DNA from: Rhododendron vialii
Taxonomy: Eukaryota > Streptophyta > Magnoliopsida > Ericales > Ericaceae
Length of the DNA: 64,000 bases
Reading direction: 5' to 3'
Assembly (NCBI RefSeq): GCF_030253575.1
Contig: NC_080569.1
Coordinates: 578,001 to 642,000, forward strand
Position 1 is the stretch's first letter. Each line of letters starts with the position of its first letter. Made by a program: the position numbers and the translations under genes. Below are positions 10,067 through 21,420 of this stretch, piece by piece. A model generated the notes under the pieces. That model did not search any database. It was given only the letters and a program-made list of their open reading frames with translations, and was not told the origin of the DNA.

Positions 10067-13000
10067 ATGTCGGTGCTCCCGATTTTCTCTAAAGCATCTA
10101 GCGGCAGTGGTCAGTTCTTTCTTTTCTCATTACTTCAGACTTTCTTCTTGTCCTTGTAAATTAGGTTTCAATTTTGGTGTTGAGAGTTGCGGCGTGAGAA
10201 TCTGCAAAATGCGGACCATTTGCTTGATTATATGTGATGGATAATCTGCTGTAATTTAGGAGTTCGCTTAGGGTTACTGGTTAGGTTATGGTTTCGGTAA
10301 ATGATTCCTTTCCTAGTTTCCTTAAACCTAGACATTTTGCGGTTTATCCTGAAGCAAATGGAGACAATATTTGAAGCAAGCACAAGAACTGGATCGAACT
10401 TACTCTTGCTACTGCTACGAACTACAAGCTACGAATGGAAACAATAAAAGTGTTCATGATCGATCATTTTTTTAGTTTTTACTGACCTTTTTGGGCACTG
10501 GGAAGGGAAGTAAAATTATGAATCTCGAGTATTTCATTGTTTCGCCTTCTAGAAATTGAGGACTTGCATAAAGTAAGCAAACAAGATGAAATATGAGGTT
10601 ATTGTTTATTGTAGGGAGTGGGAGACTTAGAAGCTATGAAGTTCAGGCCTCCAATGCCAAACAAAAGCAGATTAGTTAGATGATTCCTTTTTTTTTTTTT
10701 TTGGAAGATTTCCATTCAAGATGTTTTACCCTCCACCGATTTTTAAGTTTCAGACGAGAGTGATAGTTTTCTCCATATGCCTTATTGTTGGGGGTGTTTT
10801 GTATGTGTGCGGGTGTGATTTGGTTCCTCTTCTAGGCCTCTTGTTCTGATAAGAATGGATCTGGACCTTCCTCTTTCAGACCAACTTAACAGCAAGACAA
10901 ACCATCGGCTAGTGCCACTAGCCGTACAGTTAGTCTCAACTCAAGATAAGGACAGTACAGAGCTCTTTGGTGAACTGTAATGCCTTACCTTGCTTGGTTT
11001 TAGTTCTCTAGTTTATATAGAGAGACTTGACTTAGGCTCCAAGTAAGCTCGTGCCCCTCATGATGTCACAAATAACGCATCTCAGTTCCTCCCCAGTATC
11101 CCCGCAGATCCTCTGTCTTCACCCAGGTCGGACCTAATTCGGCCCAGTCCAGCCCAGGTCTAGCTCCACAACACCACGGACCGGGACTTACACTCAGCAG
11201 GCCACACAACCATCCCTGTGTGCCAGCCTTGGCATAGCTCGTTTGGCCTGATAACTCTGCTTGGGCTGTGCTCGTTCGGCTCGCTACAGGATATGGTTGC
11301 ATACTCTTAGTATTTATTGATCTTTGTCTCATATGAATTGCAGGAGCATTAAACAAGGTCCAATGGCTGGTGCTGAAGCAGTTGCTTGTTTTGTGTTTTG
11401 TTTTATACCTCACCGGTGCCAATATATTCGATGCCCTATTGGAAGAAAGCTTAGTCTCACCCAAAACAGCTCCTTTAGCTGCACCTGCTATTCCTGGTCT
11501 TCCCCTGCCAGCCAGTCTGCCTATGTTCCATAAGCCAGGTCGGAATTGTTTTTTGCCTCATGGTGCTCGAAAGCTTATTCAAGCACCGTCTCAGCCTCCA
11601 AATTATGGCCAGTTGACAACTTCCATTCACCCCCCATCAAGCTCACGTTTGTCGAAGCTATCATTGAAGAAGAGAGTGCCTTCCAATGTCGAACTTGCAC
11701 CTCCTGGTTTGTCTGATATTGCCCCATCACAATCTCGTGCTGGAACAATTCCGGCCAGATTAGCTCAGCCACCGCTATCTCCATACGCCTCCAGTAAGAT
11801 ATATGTTACTGCTTTTTGTCTTTTACTTTATGATCATTTTGTAGCCTTTTTTGTTTTGGCTAGAAATCAACTGGAAAAGTCTTAACAAAATTTTCCCTTG
11901 GTCAGTGGCTATTGCGAAATATAGCTAGGAAACTAGGAATCAACTTTTGTGAATGTCATTCTACTTTCCTGAACCCCTTGTTGTCCTTTCTTGTTATGTT
12001 GGTACTTATGTGTGCATTCATTTCTAATTCTCTCAGATTGCTGTGGACTAGACATGGTCCTGAAACGAGGTAGCCGGGATTGCCAGTGCGTGTACCCCAT
12101 AAAGCTCGACCTTCTCCTGATGAATGTCTCATCAAGCCCAAATTGGGAGCTTTTTCTAGACAATTTTGCCTCTAAACTTGATTTGCAGGTTTCTCAGATT
12201 GAGTTGATCAATTTTTATTTGGTCGGTGTATCGGGACTTAATATTTCAATGGATATTACTCCTGATAGTGGAATAAGTTTCTCTGCTAGTGAAGCTTCTG
12301 CTATAAACTCTTCACTCTTCACGCATAAAGTTCAACTGGACCCTTCTTTAGTGGGTGATTATGAACTTCTCAACCTGACCTGGTTTAAGCCCCTTGCTCC
12401 TTCTCAGGGTACGTTTGACCTTTTTATATACTTTTAGGATCTCCCTCATAATCATACTTGCCCATTATGCTAACCCTTTCTAATTGTTGGATGACTTGAG
12501 GTACCTTTGTACTTGAGGTTTTTGTTGAGAAGTTGTAAATGTGTAGAGGCTACAAATGTTCGTCTTAACATACAAAGAGATTCTGGAAGGGGAATTATCC
12601 GAATAGATACCTGCCCCACCTCCTCCCCCCCCCTCCCTAATTCTGCTTGTATGTTGAAAAGTAAATTTGCTACCCCACAAGCTGTGGTTATGCAGTAGCT
12701 CTGTCTAGCACAAGATGTATAAGGACTAAGTTTGCAAACTGAGCAGTGTATATCACCTTTCCTTTTGTTATATTTTCTCATGGGGCCTTCACCAAATTTC
12801 ATTATTTATATACAGCTCCCCGTATTGCTACATCACCAGCACAAGCACCTCCACACCTGCCCTCAACTCCGACATCATTTGTAGCTTCAAGCAAAGGGAA
12901 GCAACCAAATTTGGTTCTTATAGTTGGGATTGGAGCTGGTATCCTGATCATTGGCATTGTTGCTGTTTTTATCATATGTTCCTGTTCTTCTCGTCAACGG

Positions 13001-16000
13001 AAGACAAAAGCATCTTCTACTAATGAGATTGGTATGTATAAATTTCGAAGTTTAGTTTCTTATTTATGTTATAACATCTCTAGTGTCCCCCCCTCACTTA
13101 ATATCTTTGGGTAGCGCCGTAGCGTTATTAATTATTCATGTATCAACAAACCATAGGGTAAACTGTCTCTCGTTAGATTCTGTACGCACACCCACAAAGC
13201 GCATTTTGCAAGTAATGTGTCTTGATTGAATATTTTTCTTTCATGTTTTTTTTTTTTTTTAGAATTTTTACATTGTTCTTTGTTAGCTTTTAGTTTTACC
13301 ATTTTATCCCTGGATTTTTCTGGTCATTACTTTGAATGAAATTATTTTTCTGTTTTGAAAAAATGAACCTTGTCACCCTAGAAGGCATTGTGGGCAAGTG
13401 TTTTATGTAAATTTTTTCCAAGAAAATCACCCCATTTCTGGAAACTATTTTTGAATCCTGTTATGATTTATGTAGTTTCTAGGCTTCTAGCTCATTGAAA
13501 GCAACTCAAAATGACTTTCGTAAAACTTTCTGCTGTTTGACATCTGAAAGTTCAAATCCTGGTAACTGGAAACAATACCAAACTGGCCCCTAGATCTAGA
13601 TTTGCTTGTGCTAAAGATAATAACGTAATTCTTTACTGGAAGACCATGTTCAAAATACAATCTAAGTGAAACGTGGAGTAGCTTGCATATGACCCCTGCT
13701 TGTACAACACTTACCGATTGTTCAGATACTAGCACAACATACTTGGTTCCTGTTCTTTAACGTATAAAACAATTTCTCTTTAGGCATGCAATACCTTTCT
13801 TCACAAATGTCAATTTATGTCTTGATAAAAATGCCCATCAGCTTTAAAGGAGGCGTTAATATTGGTCATTACAACGTAACACAAGAAAATTAAATTGCTA
13901 TATAGAATTGTAGCAGGTTTTCAATATGCAGGGGTTGCTTGCTTGATAATCCATATATCTTATGCATCTTTCGGTGTCTCGTCTTTTATTAGTTTCTCTC
14001 TTCTTATTTGTCCTCCCTTAAACAGCAAAGTCAAGGCCTGCGGATGCAGTTCCAGCAGTGGGATCTCGTCGCCACCCTACTACCAGCACACGCTTTCTTG
14101 CATATGAAGAACTTAAAGAAGCAACAAATAACTTCGAACCTGCTAGTATACTCGGAGAGGGTGGGTTTGGCAGAGTTTTCAAAGGCGTCTTAAGCGATGG
14201 TACAGCTGTAGCAATAAAGAGGCTTACTAGTGGAGGGCAGCAAGGGGGTAAAGAGTTCCTCGTTGAGGTTGAGATGCTTAGTAGGTTGCATCACCGAAAT
14301 CTGGTTAAACTTGTGGGTTATTATAGCAGTCGTGACTCCTCGCAAAACCTACTTTGTTATGAGCTTGTCCCAAATGGAAGTTTGGAGGCCTGGCTTCACG
14401 GTAATAAGTTGTTGCGTCAGAGACTCTTTTGTGGTATATTACTTCATTGTAGTGTGCTTTAAGTGAAGATTGAATAGCTGCTGTGAACTCTGCAAAAAGA
14501 GTAACTATAGATTATGATACCTGATTGTTAATGTCCCCTAATTACGGTCTGATTTTGCTTCAGGTCCATTGGGATTGAATTGTCCTTTGGATTGGGATAC
14601 TAGGATGAAGATTGCACTTGATGCTGCTAGAGGACTGGCGTACCTGCACGAGGACTCCCAACCTTGTGTTATCCACAGAGATTTCAAGGCTTCCAATATA
14701 TTGCTTGAGAACAACTTCCATGCTAAAGTTGCCGATTTTGGCCTTGCCAAACAAGCGCCCGAAGGCAGGGCAAATTTCCTGTCTACACGTGTTATGGGCA
14801 CATTCGGGTCAGTTCATTTCTCTTCCTCAACTTTGTCTTTCCCTCAAGGTAATTGGCGCTAAATGAGGATAAAACTAATTATAGGTACGTAGCCCCTGAG
14901 TATGCTATGACTGGGCATCTACTGGTAAAAAGTGACGTCTACAGTTATGGGGTTGTCCTACTTGAGTTGCTGACCGGAAGGAAGCCGGTGGATATGTCCC
15001 AACCATCAGGACAGGAGAATCTTGTTACTTGGGTTAGTCATTCCTACATAAATGTTACATTCCTGTGACCTTTTTCTCTAATCAGTTCTGTGTTATCTGA
15101 TATACATTGTTTAACTGTTTCAAGAGTTCATTAGAAAAAAAAAATGAAACTGTTAAAAGTGGATGAAGAAGGTTTAAAGGATAAATCAGTTAAGGAAAAA
15201 CTGAACCATTAGAAATCTGAGCAGTTGAAAACTGAACCATTAGCTTTAAAATACTGTTGCATCAAAAGAGGGGAACATCAAAATGGTAGTTCTCCCTTTA
15301 TTATATAGGCATGGTTATGCTTTTTTTTTTTGAATGGCGAAACAAAAGATTTTATTGAAAAGAAAAAGGATTACAAACCAAGCTCTTGTTGGCAAGAAGC
15401 CAACAAAGAGAACCCATAGGCATGGTTATGCTAACATCTGCCCATTGGGAGTGGTTAAGGAACTAGTTACTAAACAAAAGAATGTAAAACTTCAATGTGC
15501 TTTTCATACACTTAATACACATTGTCAAATATCAATACACTTGCCACATGCAGCAATAGATTATCAGAACCATAACCACCACCCACTGGACTGAGGTTAG
15601 AATTTTCCACCAGTATATTGGCATGATTGAAGAAATTGTGGATTTCAAACTATTTAAAAATAACATAACGGCAGTGTATTTGTTACAGACAAGGCCAATT
15701 CTAAGAGATAAAGATAGGCTAGAGGAACTAGCAGATCCAAGGCTTGGAGGGAAGTACCCAAAGGAAGATTTTGTACGGGTTTGCACAATAGCAGCAGCTT
15801 GTGTGGCCCCCGAGGCAAGCCAAAGGCCCACAATGGGAGAAGTGGTACAGTCACTTAAAATGGTGCAGCGCATCGTGGAGAATCAGGATTCCATGTTGAG
15901 TTCCTCCAATGCCACCCGGCCCAACCTTAGGCAATCATCTACTACATTTGAGTCAGACGGGACATCCTCCATTTTCTCTTCTGGTCCTTACTCTGGTTTA

Positions 16001-16072
16001 TTAAGTTCCTTTGATCATGATAACGTCTCTCGGACTGCTGTATTCTCTGAAGATCTTCATGAAGGACGATGA
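10067..16072 (+). CDS. ALE2-like receptor serine/threonine kinase (At4g02010 type)
   Basis: Eight exons join in phase: 10067-10109, 11344-11793, 12037-12408, 12816-13031, 14026-14400, 14564-14807, 14885-15032, 15689-16072, giving 743 aa. A hydrophobic signal segment lies at about residues 21-42 ([20 protein letters not shown]). The ectodomain is Pro/Ser-rich with a Cys pair region ([18 protein letters not shown]) shared with the ALE2 family. One membrane helix spans about residues 321-343. The kinase has a Gly loop GEGGFG (404-409), Lys425 in AVAIK, HRD at 523-525, DFG at 543-545 and YVAPEY after 567, so it looks catalytically complete. The C-terminus [16 protein letters not shown]...FSEDLHEGR matches At4g02010 as I remember it. 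ALE2 acts in epidermal specification in Arabidopsis; this homologue's role is unproven. The first exon is the least certain part. Intron 7 carries a retroposon. Confidence 0.9.
11041..11290. other. GC-rich block inside intron 1 of the kinase gene
   Basis: About 250 bp of markedly higher GC than the surrounding intron, with phrases such as tcggcccagtccagcccag and ctcgttcggctcgctac. It lies directly before the exon 2 acceptor at 11343. It has no convincing frame and no clear ends. It is probably an inserted repeat fragment of unknown family. Confidence 0.4.
15305..15432 (-). mobile_element. 5'-truncated retroposon with perfect 17-bp TSD
   Basis: The 17-mer ataggcatggttatgct is present exactly at 15305-15321 and 15416-15432. 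Between them lie 94 bp that, on the minus strand, end in caataaaatc, then tttcgccattc and an A-tail of about ten. A polyadenylation-signal-like AATAAA close to the tail and the long perfect TSD identify a recent, short retroposon insertion. It is antisense within intron 7 of the receptor kinase. Confidence 0.9.
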
Positions 16073-17024
16073 GGAGTTTTACAAGTTCATCGGAAATTAT
16101 GTCCACAGTTTTGTGAGATTGAGGACTTCGCATTTGGATGATCCTGAGCCGGATTTGGTGGAAATGGAAAACAATTTCACAATGGCTGTAACTGATTGGG
16201 GCTGAGAAGGTGGGTAGATCTTCCATCATCCACAATGAAGAACCATTGTTCAGTTTTCCCCTAGGCGGCAGTCATTCTTCACATGGTGGATGAAGTGTGT
16301 GCATATATGCCAGGTAGCTGTCTTTTTGGTTTTTTTCATTAGATTGCCTTCGAAGGTTTCTGAATTATTTCCTTGTTTTATTTGATTCGTTCTATATTTT
16401 CCCGTTTCACTTGGGTTTCAACGTCTTTGTGGTTCTTCCTATCTGAGAAATGTGAAGGAAAACTGTTGGAAACACAACTGAACTTATTTGATGGAACCCC
16501 CAATGGTCCTGGGACACCGGCTGTGATTGTAATGTTCCTTGGACACAACGGCCCTGGGACAAGGATTGGTATGTAACATGCCAACAAAACGAGTAAGCAA
16601 TTGTGCGAAAATCCATTCTTTCTATTATGGTGAAACCATTGTGAATATGTTTAACAGGAATTTCATTTGCATGTCAAAGTTTCCCTTTTCCTTAGACATA
16701 TCATCCAAGATGGTTTGTGTTGTTTCAAAGAGCTGAAAAGAGGGAGTGTATGGATCTTGTTAATTTCATGCATCGCTAAGGTTCAGTTTCTTTCTTTCTG
16801 CTACTGAAATTCCAAGGGCAAATTACAGGAGGACATTTTGGGTTTGATGGATGAGGGATTGATAATCTAACATAGAACCTTGCAAAGCATACCAGTTCCT
16901 CTGTGCTTCATTCTGTTTCATTCTTCCTTCCTTTCTTCTATTTTCCAGCACGGAAAGGTGGCTGGAACCCCTCGAAACTGTACTTGGCCAAATGGGGAAA
17001 CTATTTCCCTTGTATGTATTTCAA

Positions 17025-17072
17025 TCAAGATGTTGACAGCGGATCAAAAAAAAAAAAATCAAGATGTTGACA
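17025..17072 (+). mobile_element. Tiny retroposon-like insertion with 14-bp TSD
   Basis: tcaagatgttgaca occurs at 17025-17038 and 17059-17072 and flanks only 20 nt, gcggatc followed by A13. The long exact duplication plus A-tail is the signature of target-primed reverse transcription that stopped almost at once. Confidence 0.75.
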
Positions 17073-17514
17073 TGATACGCAAGAGACATTTCTTAGTTGA
17101 CCCGTGGCACTTGCAACTTTCCAATTACTAAGCTGGTGCCTAACCATGAAATTGAGAATAAAATGAGACAAAAATCCAATTAGAGCCTGGCTCAAGCAGA
17201 GCTCAGTCAATTACGCATAGCCCCTTGAAAAGGAACAGGACTAAAAAATGTAGACCTTAAAATCTGACCTTAAAAAATATAGTCCAAATATAATGAAGAA
17301 AACAAAACAAGCAGACTGCGATAAAAAGGTAGGGTAAAAGAGGCCTGAGTGATCCCAAACAAGCAGGGACGGATGTAGTGGGACATGTAAGGTTATGTGT
17401 CTCCACTTAAACACCCAAAAAATATATTAGTAATATTATATATTCAACATAAGTATGTCAGAGTTCAAATAAGTAAATATTTTTTGAATTAAAGATGATG
17501 TAGTGTAAGAGGAT

Positions 17515-17580
17515 GATCTGTCTCGTAAAATAAAAAATAAGTATTTAAAAAATAAGAATCTTAGCGAAACAGGGCATTAG
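17515..17580. repeat. Dispersed repeat shared with 45915-45975 (inverted)
   Basis: gatctgtctcgtaaaataaa with the following A/T-rich bases matches the reverse complement of ttattttttgttttacgaga and flanks at about 45940-45965. The two copies are in opposite orientation. The family is not identified. Confidence 0.5.
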
Positions 17581-18714
17581 CATATTCACTTGTATATGTC
17601 TCAAAAAAAAGGATCAATTCAACTCTTCAACTTTTGTTGTATGGTTCAATTATAATTATTGGCTTATAAATTGTTTGTCTTCTTGGAGCTTTTATTTCTT
17701 AATTTTCTTTACTTTTACCGTCATGGAGAAAAGAATGTTATAATACCACCATCATGATCATTCTCAAAAAAGACTTTTAACTACTTATTTGGTCCCTGTA
17801 GAACATACCAAGTTTCAATTTCATCCTTATATTTTTCTTCTTAAGTCAATGTTGCCCTTGCCGTCAACTTAGTAACGGAATCTGCATACGTGGCAAATGT
17901 TTGCTGGTGTGAATCTTAAGTGGCATTGTGACTGTGATTGGATAAAACCTCACCCTCTCCTTCACGTGACTAGAAGACCCAACTACGAATATCTATGGAT
18001 TCTTGTAAAAATCAAGTGGGTAATCGTTGGATGTGAACCCCCTTCTTTGGTTTCCAGGAAAATTTCCCCCGAGTACCAAACCAAATTGCAATTTATTCCT
18101 ACGGGCTACGAGTAGTCATACACTGCACGTTATTGAACACCACCATGACACCACCATCACCTGTAAAACTAAATGTGAAAATTGTATAACCATAGACTGT
18201 GAAAGCACACCTCTCAAATTATGAAATCCCTAACCACAAAGAGTGATTGCAATTTCAGTTTTGACCAATCTTAAAATTCAGAAGGTTCTTATATTGCTTC
18301 CTCTGGTTTTGCGATGGGTGACCGCCACCACCTTTTCTTATGCCATAGTTAGATACGAAAGTGAACTAGGTTGGGGTTTCGAAAAGAAATTTTTTGTTGA
18401 TCATTTGAACATCATCAGTACAAAAACCAATCAAAACCCTCCAACAAATCTACCTTCATTTGATTTTTACATGATATTAAGAGTGCAAAAAAATTAACGG
18501 AAATTCAAGCAATTCAATGCAATCAATGAAACCCATTTTTGTTTCTCCACTGAATTTCCCAAATCACCACACAATAATAACTCCATGGAACCCAAATCAT
18601 TATTGAGACAGAAATTTTGTGTGTAGAAAATTAACATATATCATCATATCAGTAAATGGAATGAGGATGAGAGAGACTGACACACACACTCTCTCTATAT
18701 ACATGGGGCCAGTT

Positions 18715-19422
18715 CCCCTCACACAAAAGTTGATACAATTTTTGACACAAATTTTTTTGTGGAACCCATTTTGGAGTCCCACACAAATGATTGGAGTTGT
18801 TCAATTTGTTTAAAACGTATTTTTAAAGGTTCTCGTAAAAAATCAACTCATTCAGATATCTGCAAGTGCTTAATCGGTTAATTTAGTTGGTTCATGTCAA
18901 ATTTTGCAAGGTAAAATTAAATGAATTGATCAAGCCCTTACCGATATCAGAATGTGTTGATTTTGTATAGGAACTCTTAAAAACATATTTTAAACGAATT
19001 GAACGGCTCTGATAATTTGCGTGAAAACTCCAATTAGGGGCCGTTCGGCTAAATAAGCCACTTGGCTTTTTTTGTCCTTATTTAATTTTTTTTCGCATTT
19101 GTTAGTTTTTTGTCAATTTTTTGAGGATTATTGCTTCTTCGTGACAAAAGAAATCTAAAAAGTAAAAAATTACGACCGAAATCCAATTTTTTTTGAATAA
19201 AGACAAAAAAATTGGCTTATTTTTGTTTTTATTCAAAAAAATTAGGTTTCGATCGTAATTTTTTACTTTTTAGATTCCTTTTGTCATGATGAAGCAATAA
19301 TCTCTAAAAAATTGACAAAAAACTAACAAATACGAAAAAAATTTGAATAAGGACAAAAAATAAGCCATTTGGCTTATTTAGCCGAATAGTCCCTTAGTTG
19401 TGTCAAAATTTGTGTGAGGGGG
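18715..19422. mobile_element. Middle element of the nest: foldback MITE
   Basis: The left arm starts cccctcacacaaaag and the right arm ends tttgtgtgaggggg. The arms also pair further in (ttcaatttgtttaaaacgta on the left with the complement of acatattttaaacgaattga on the right). The pairing is interrupted by the 357-bp inner MITE, which therefore inserted later. Confidence 0.7.
19037..19393. mobile_element. Inner element of the nest: Tourist-like foldback MITE, TTA TSD
   Basis: TTA at 19034-19036 and 19394-19396 flanks a 357-bp element. It starts ggggccgttcggctaaataa and ends ttatttagccgaatagtccc. The two halves are complementary along nearly their whole length around a centre near 19215, so the transcript would form one long hairpin. 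Confidence 0.85.
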
Positions 19423-19639
19423 AGAGGTGTAAGGTTTAATTTTATCCTAGTCAGATTGCCAAATAGGAGTAAGATCTACTAACAGCCAACGTTAGCCACT
19501 CATGCAGTGTCCGTTATTAATTAACGGTAAGGACAACATTGGTCTAAAAAGAATAAGTTAAGGACAAAATTGAAACAATTAGTAAATCATCAAGGATGAA
19601 ATTGAAATCTGGTATATTTTACAGGGACCAAACAAGTAG

Positions 19640-20138
19640 ACAAGCCTAAAAAAATGGATGTCAATGCAATAACAACAACCTTGGATGGAGTGATTTCGAG
19701 AGAAAAGAAAAGAAAGGGTTTTGATTTCTAGCTAAATCACTCATTTAAATTGACAATTTTTGTGAGAAATAGAGAGAAAAGCACAAAGTAAAATGTTTTA
19801 ATCAGCTCCTCCATTTTTTTACCCAATCTCACAAAAAAGGGTAAAATTTTGTGATAAAAAACTCTCGAATTTTTTATCTCACCATCACAAGACTTGGTGT
19901 CTATTTTTAGCTTTCTGGATCTGTCCCTTAAAAAAAACAGGTAGAAAATTGGGACAGTTCGTTTGAAAGTTTTCGCACGTGCATGATGCGGAATAAGAGG
20001 AAAAGGAGCTAACATAAGCGGAGGGGTTCACGTGCGTTAACCTGCGCACACAGTTGCAGCATAAACCGTGTGTAGAAGAGGAGGGAAATTAAAGGAAGAG
20101 GGGCGCGAAGAGAGAGAAAAAATCTAGACAGAGAAAGT
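19640..20138. other. Intergenic region upstream of the PAPA-1/HIT gene
   Basis: No gene seen. A 92-codon minus-strand frame at 19737-20015 is Lys/Phe-rich and featureless. cacgtgcgttaacctgcgca near 20030 includes an ACGTG core that could be a bZIP/bHLH site, which is weak evidence alone. Confidence 0.35.
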
Positions 20139-20139
20139 T

Positions 20140-20177
<38 letters not shown>

Positions 20178-21420
20178 GAGGCGAGAGAGGAAGGGTGGGT
20201 TAGTCGGTCTGAGTCGGGTGGCCGAGTCATCAACAAATCACAGGGCGTGTGTGTTTGGGGAAATATAACGAAGAAAAAAATGGAGAAGATTACAACGAGG
20301 AGAGTCTCTCCCCTTTTATCACTACTACTATACTTCCTTCTAGTGACCCCCACAACTCCAACCCTAATCCCAATTACCCCCCTCCCTTTCTCTATCTCCT
20401 CTATTTCCCACCGACCCTTTCTCCCTCTCTATACTTTCGTCTCTCTCTCTCTTATTATTCTCTGCCGTCCTCTTCTCTTCCTCTGCCTTCCTCTTCTCTT
20501 TACCCTTATTCGTTTCGCAACGATCTTCCTCAACAAGGTATGCCTTTTATATGCATCTCCGTGTTTATGTATGGCCTGTTCATCTGCTGATTCGTTGTGG
20601 GTTTTCGTTTTTGGTGTATGAATTTTTAAGCCGGGTGCGTGTTTATGGGTGGTGATCTAAGAATGTATTTCTCAAAAAAGGGTTTGTGGGTTTGCTTGGT
20701 TTCGTCTGGTATTAATTTTGATTTGAAGGGTATGATTCGTGGCCGATAGCGAATGTGGTTTAGTTTAGTTTTGATATGGTGCTTTCTTTGGTTTTCTTTA
20801 GTCGTTGGAACTGAGAGGTTGATGTGAAAAATCTTTTTTCTTCCTTGTGTTTGTGTTTCTGGATTTGTATGATTTTGTGAGTTATAGTTTGTTGATGTCT
20901 TTCTAGTCTTCGAATTCATTGCCTACAGCAAAACGTTTAGGTTTATTTAAGGGGTTGTTCATGGTAGATACAATTAATTAGCCTTTTTATCATCTGGATC
21001 TGCTTCATGTACTGGTTTTAAGTCAGTGTGTTCTCAGTTTACCACATTGGTTTTTTCTGATGTTTTCGCAATTTGGTTTGGTTCTGTATCGATCAATTCA
21101 CGAGACGCATGCGATTAGTTTCATTTTGTCATTACAGGGGTAACATTTGGGCAGTTGCTTATGATGATCTTTATTTTTTTGTTATGATTAACTTTTCTCT
21201 CAACAATTTTGGGGTTCGATTATGATTCTCATCTCAGACTGTCATTATTGACCTTTTAAGTACTGAAGATTTGCTCAATAGATGCTTATTCGTTATTCCA
21301 TATATCTGTTGCAGGAATTTCAAATTCAAACTTGCTCCAGCCTGTGGCTTTTGGCCTTTCCTTTCAGCAGCTGATACGTATTAGCATTGGAGGAATTGTG
21401 CTTTTAAGATCCTTTCCTCG
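20139..21420 (+). promoter_or_regulatory. Leader of the PAPA-1/HIT gene with GA microsatellite and 5' UTR intron
   Basis: A (GA)n tract spans about 20139-20180 and is followed by CT-rich leader sequence. A donor at 20537 (CAACAAG followed by GTATGC) and an acceptor at about 21314 (GTTGCAG) define a likely 5' UTR intron of roughly 780 bp. Frames of 113-124 codons starting near 20247 read across this donor and are probably not translated as such. Confidence 0.5.

Larger units (their letters stand above)
16073..17780. other. 3' UTR of the kinase and downstream intergenic DNA
   Basis: No gene is recognised. The first few hundred bases are probably kinase 3' UTR. Small frames are present on both strands but show no domains. 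Around 17365-17450 there is a stretch (gggacggatgtagtgggaca, then cacccaaaaaatatattagt) that resembles a dispersed plant repeat. Confidence 0.45.
17781..19639. mobile_element. Outer element of a three-level nest, long terminal inverted repeats
   Basis: The left end (ctacttatttggtccctgta, then tttcaatttcatcctt) matches the reverse complement of the right end (cagggaccaaacaagtag at 19639 leftwards). Similarity extends more than 100 bp into each side up to paired 'taacgga' phrases. Long TIRs of this kind fit a MULE-like non-autonomous element. No exact TSD was found. It carries two further elements inside. Confidence 0.65.

Noticed and set aside
20247-20621. 124- and 113-codon frames upstream of the PAPA-1/HIT gene
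   Set aside because: They sit in a CT-rich leader and read through a likely splice donor at 20537; composition follows the CT bias.
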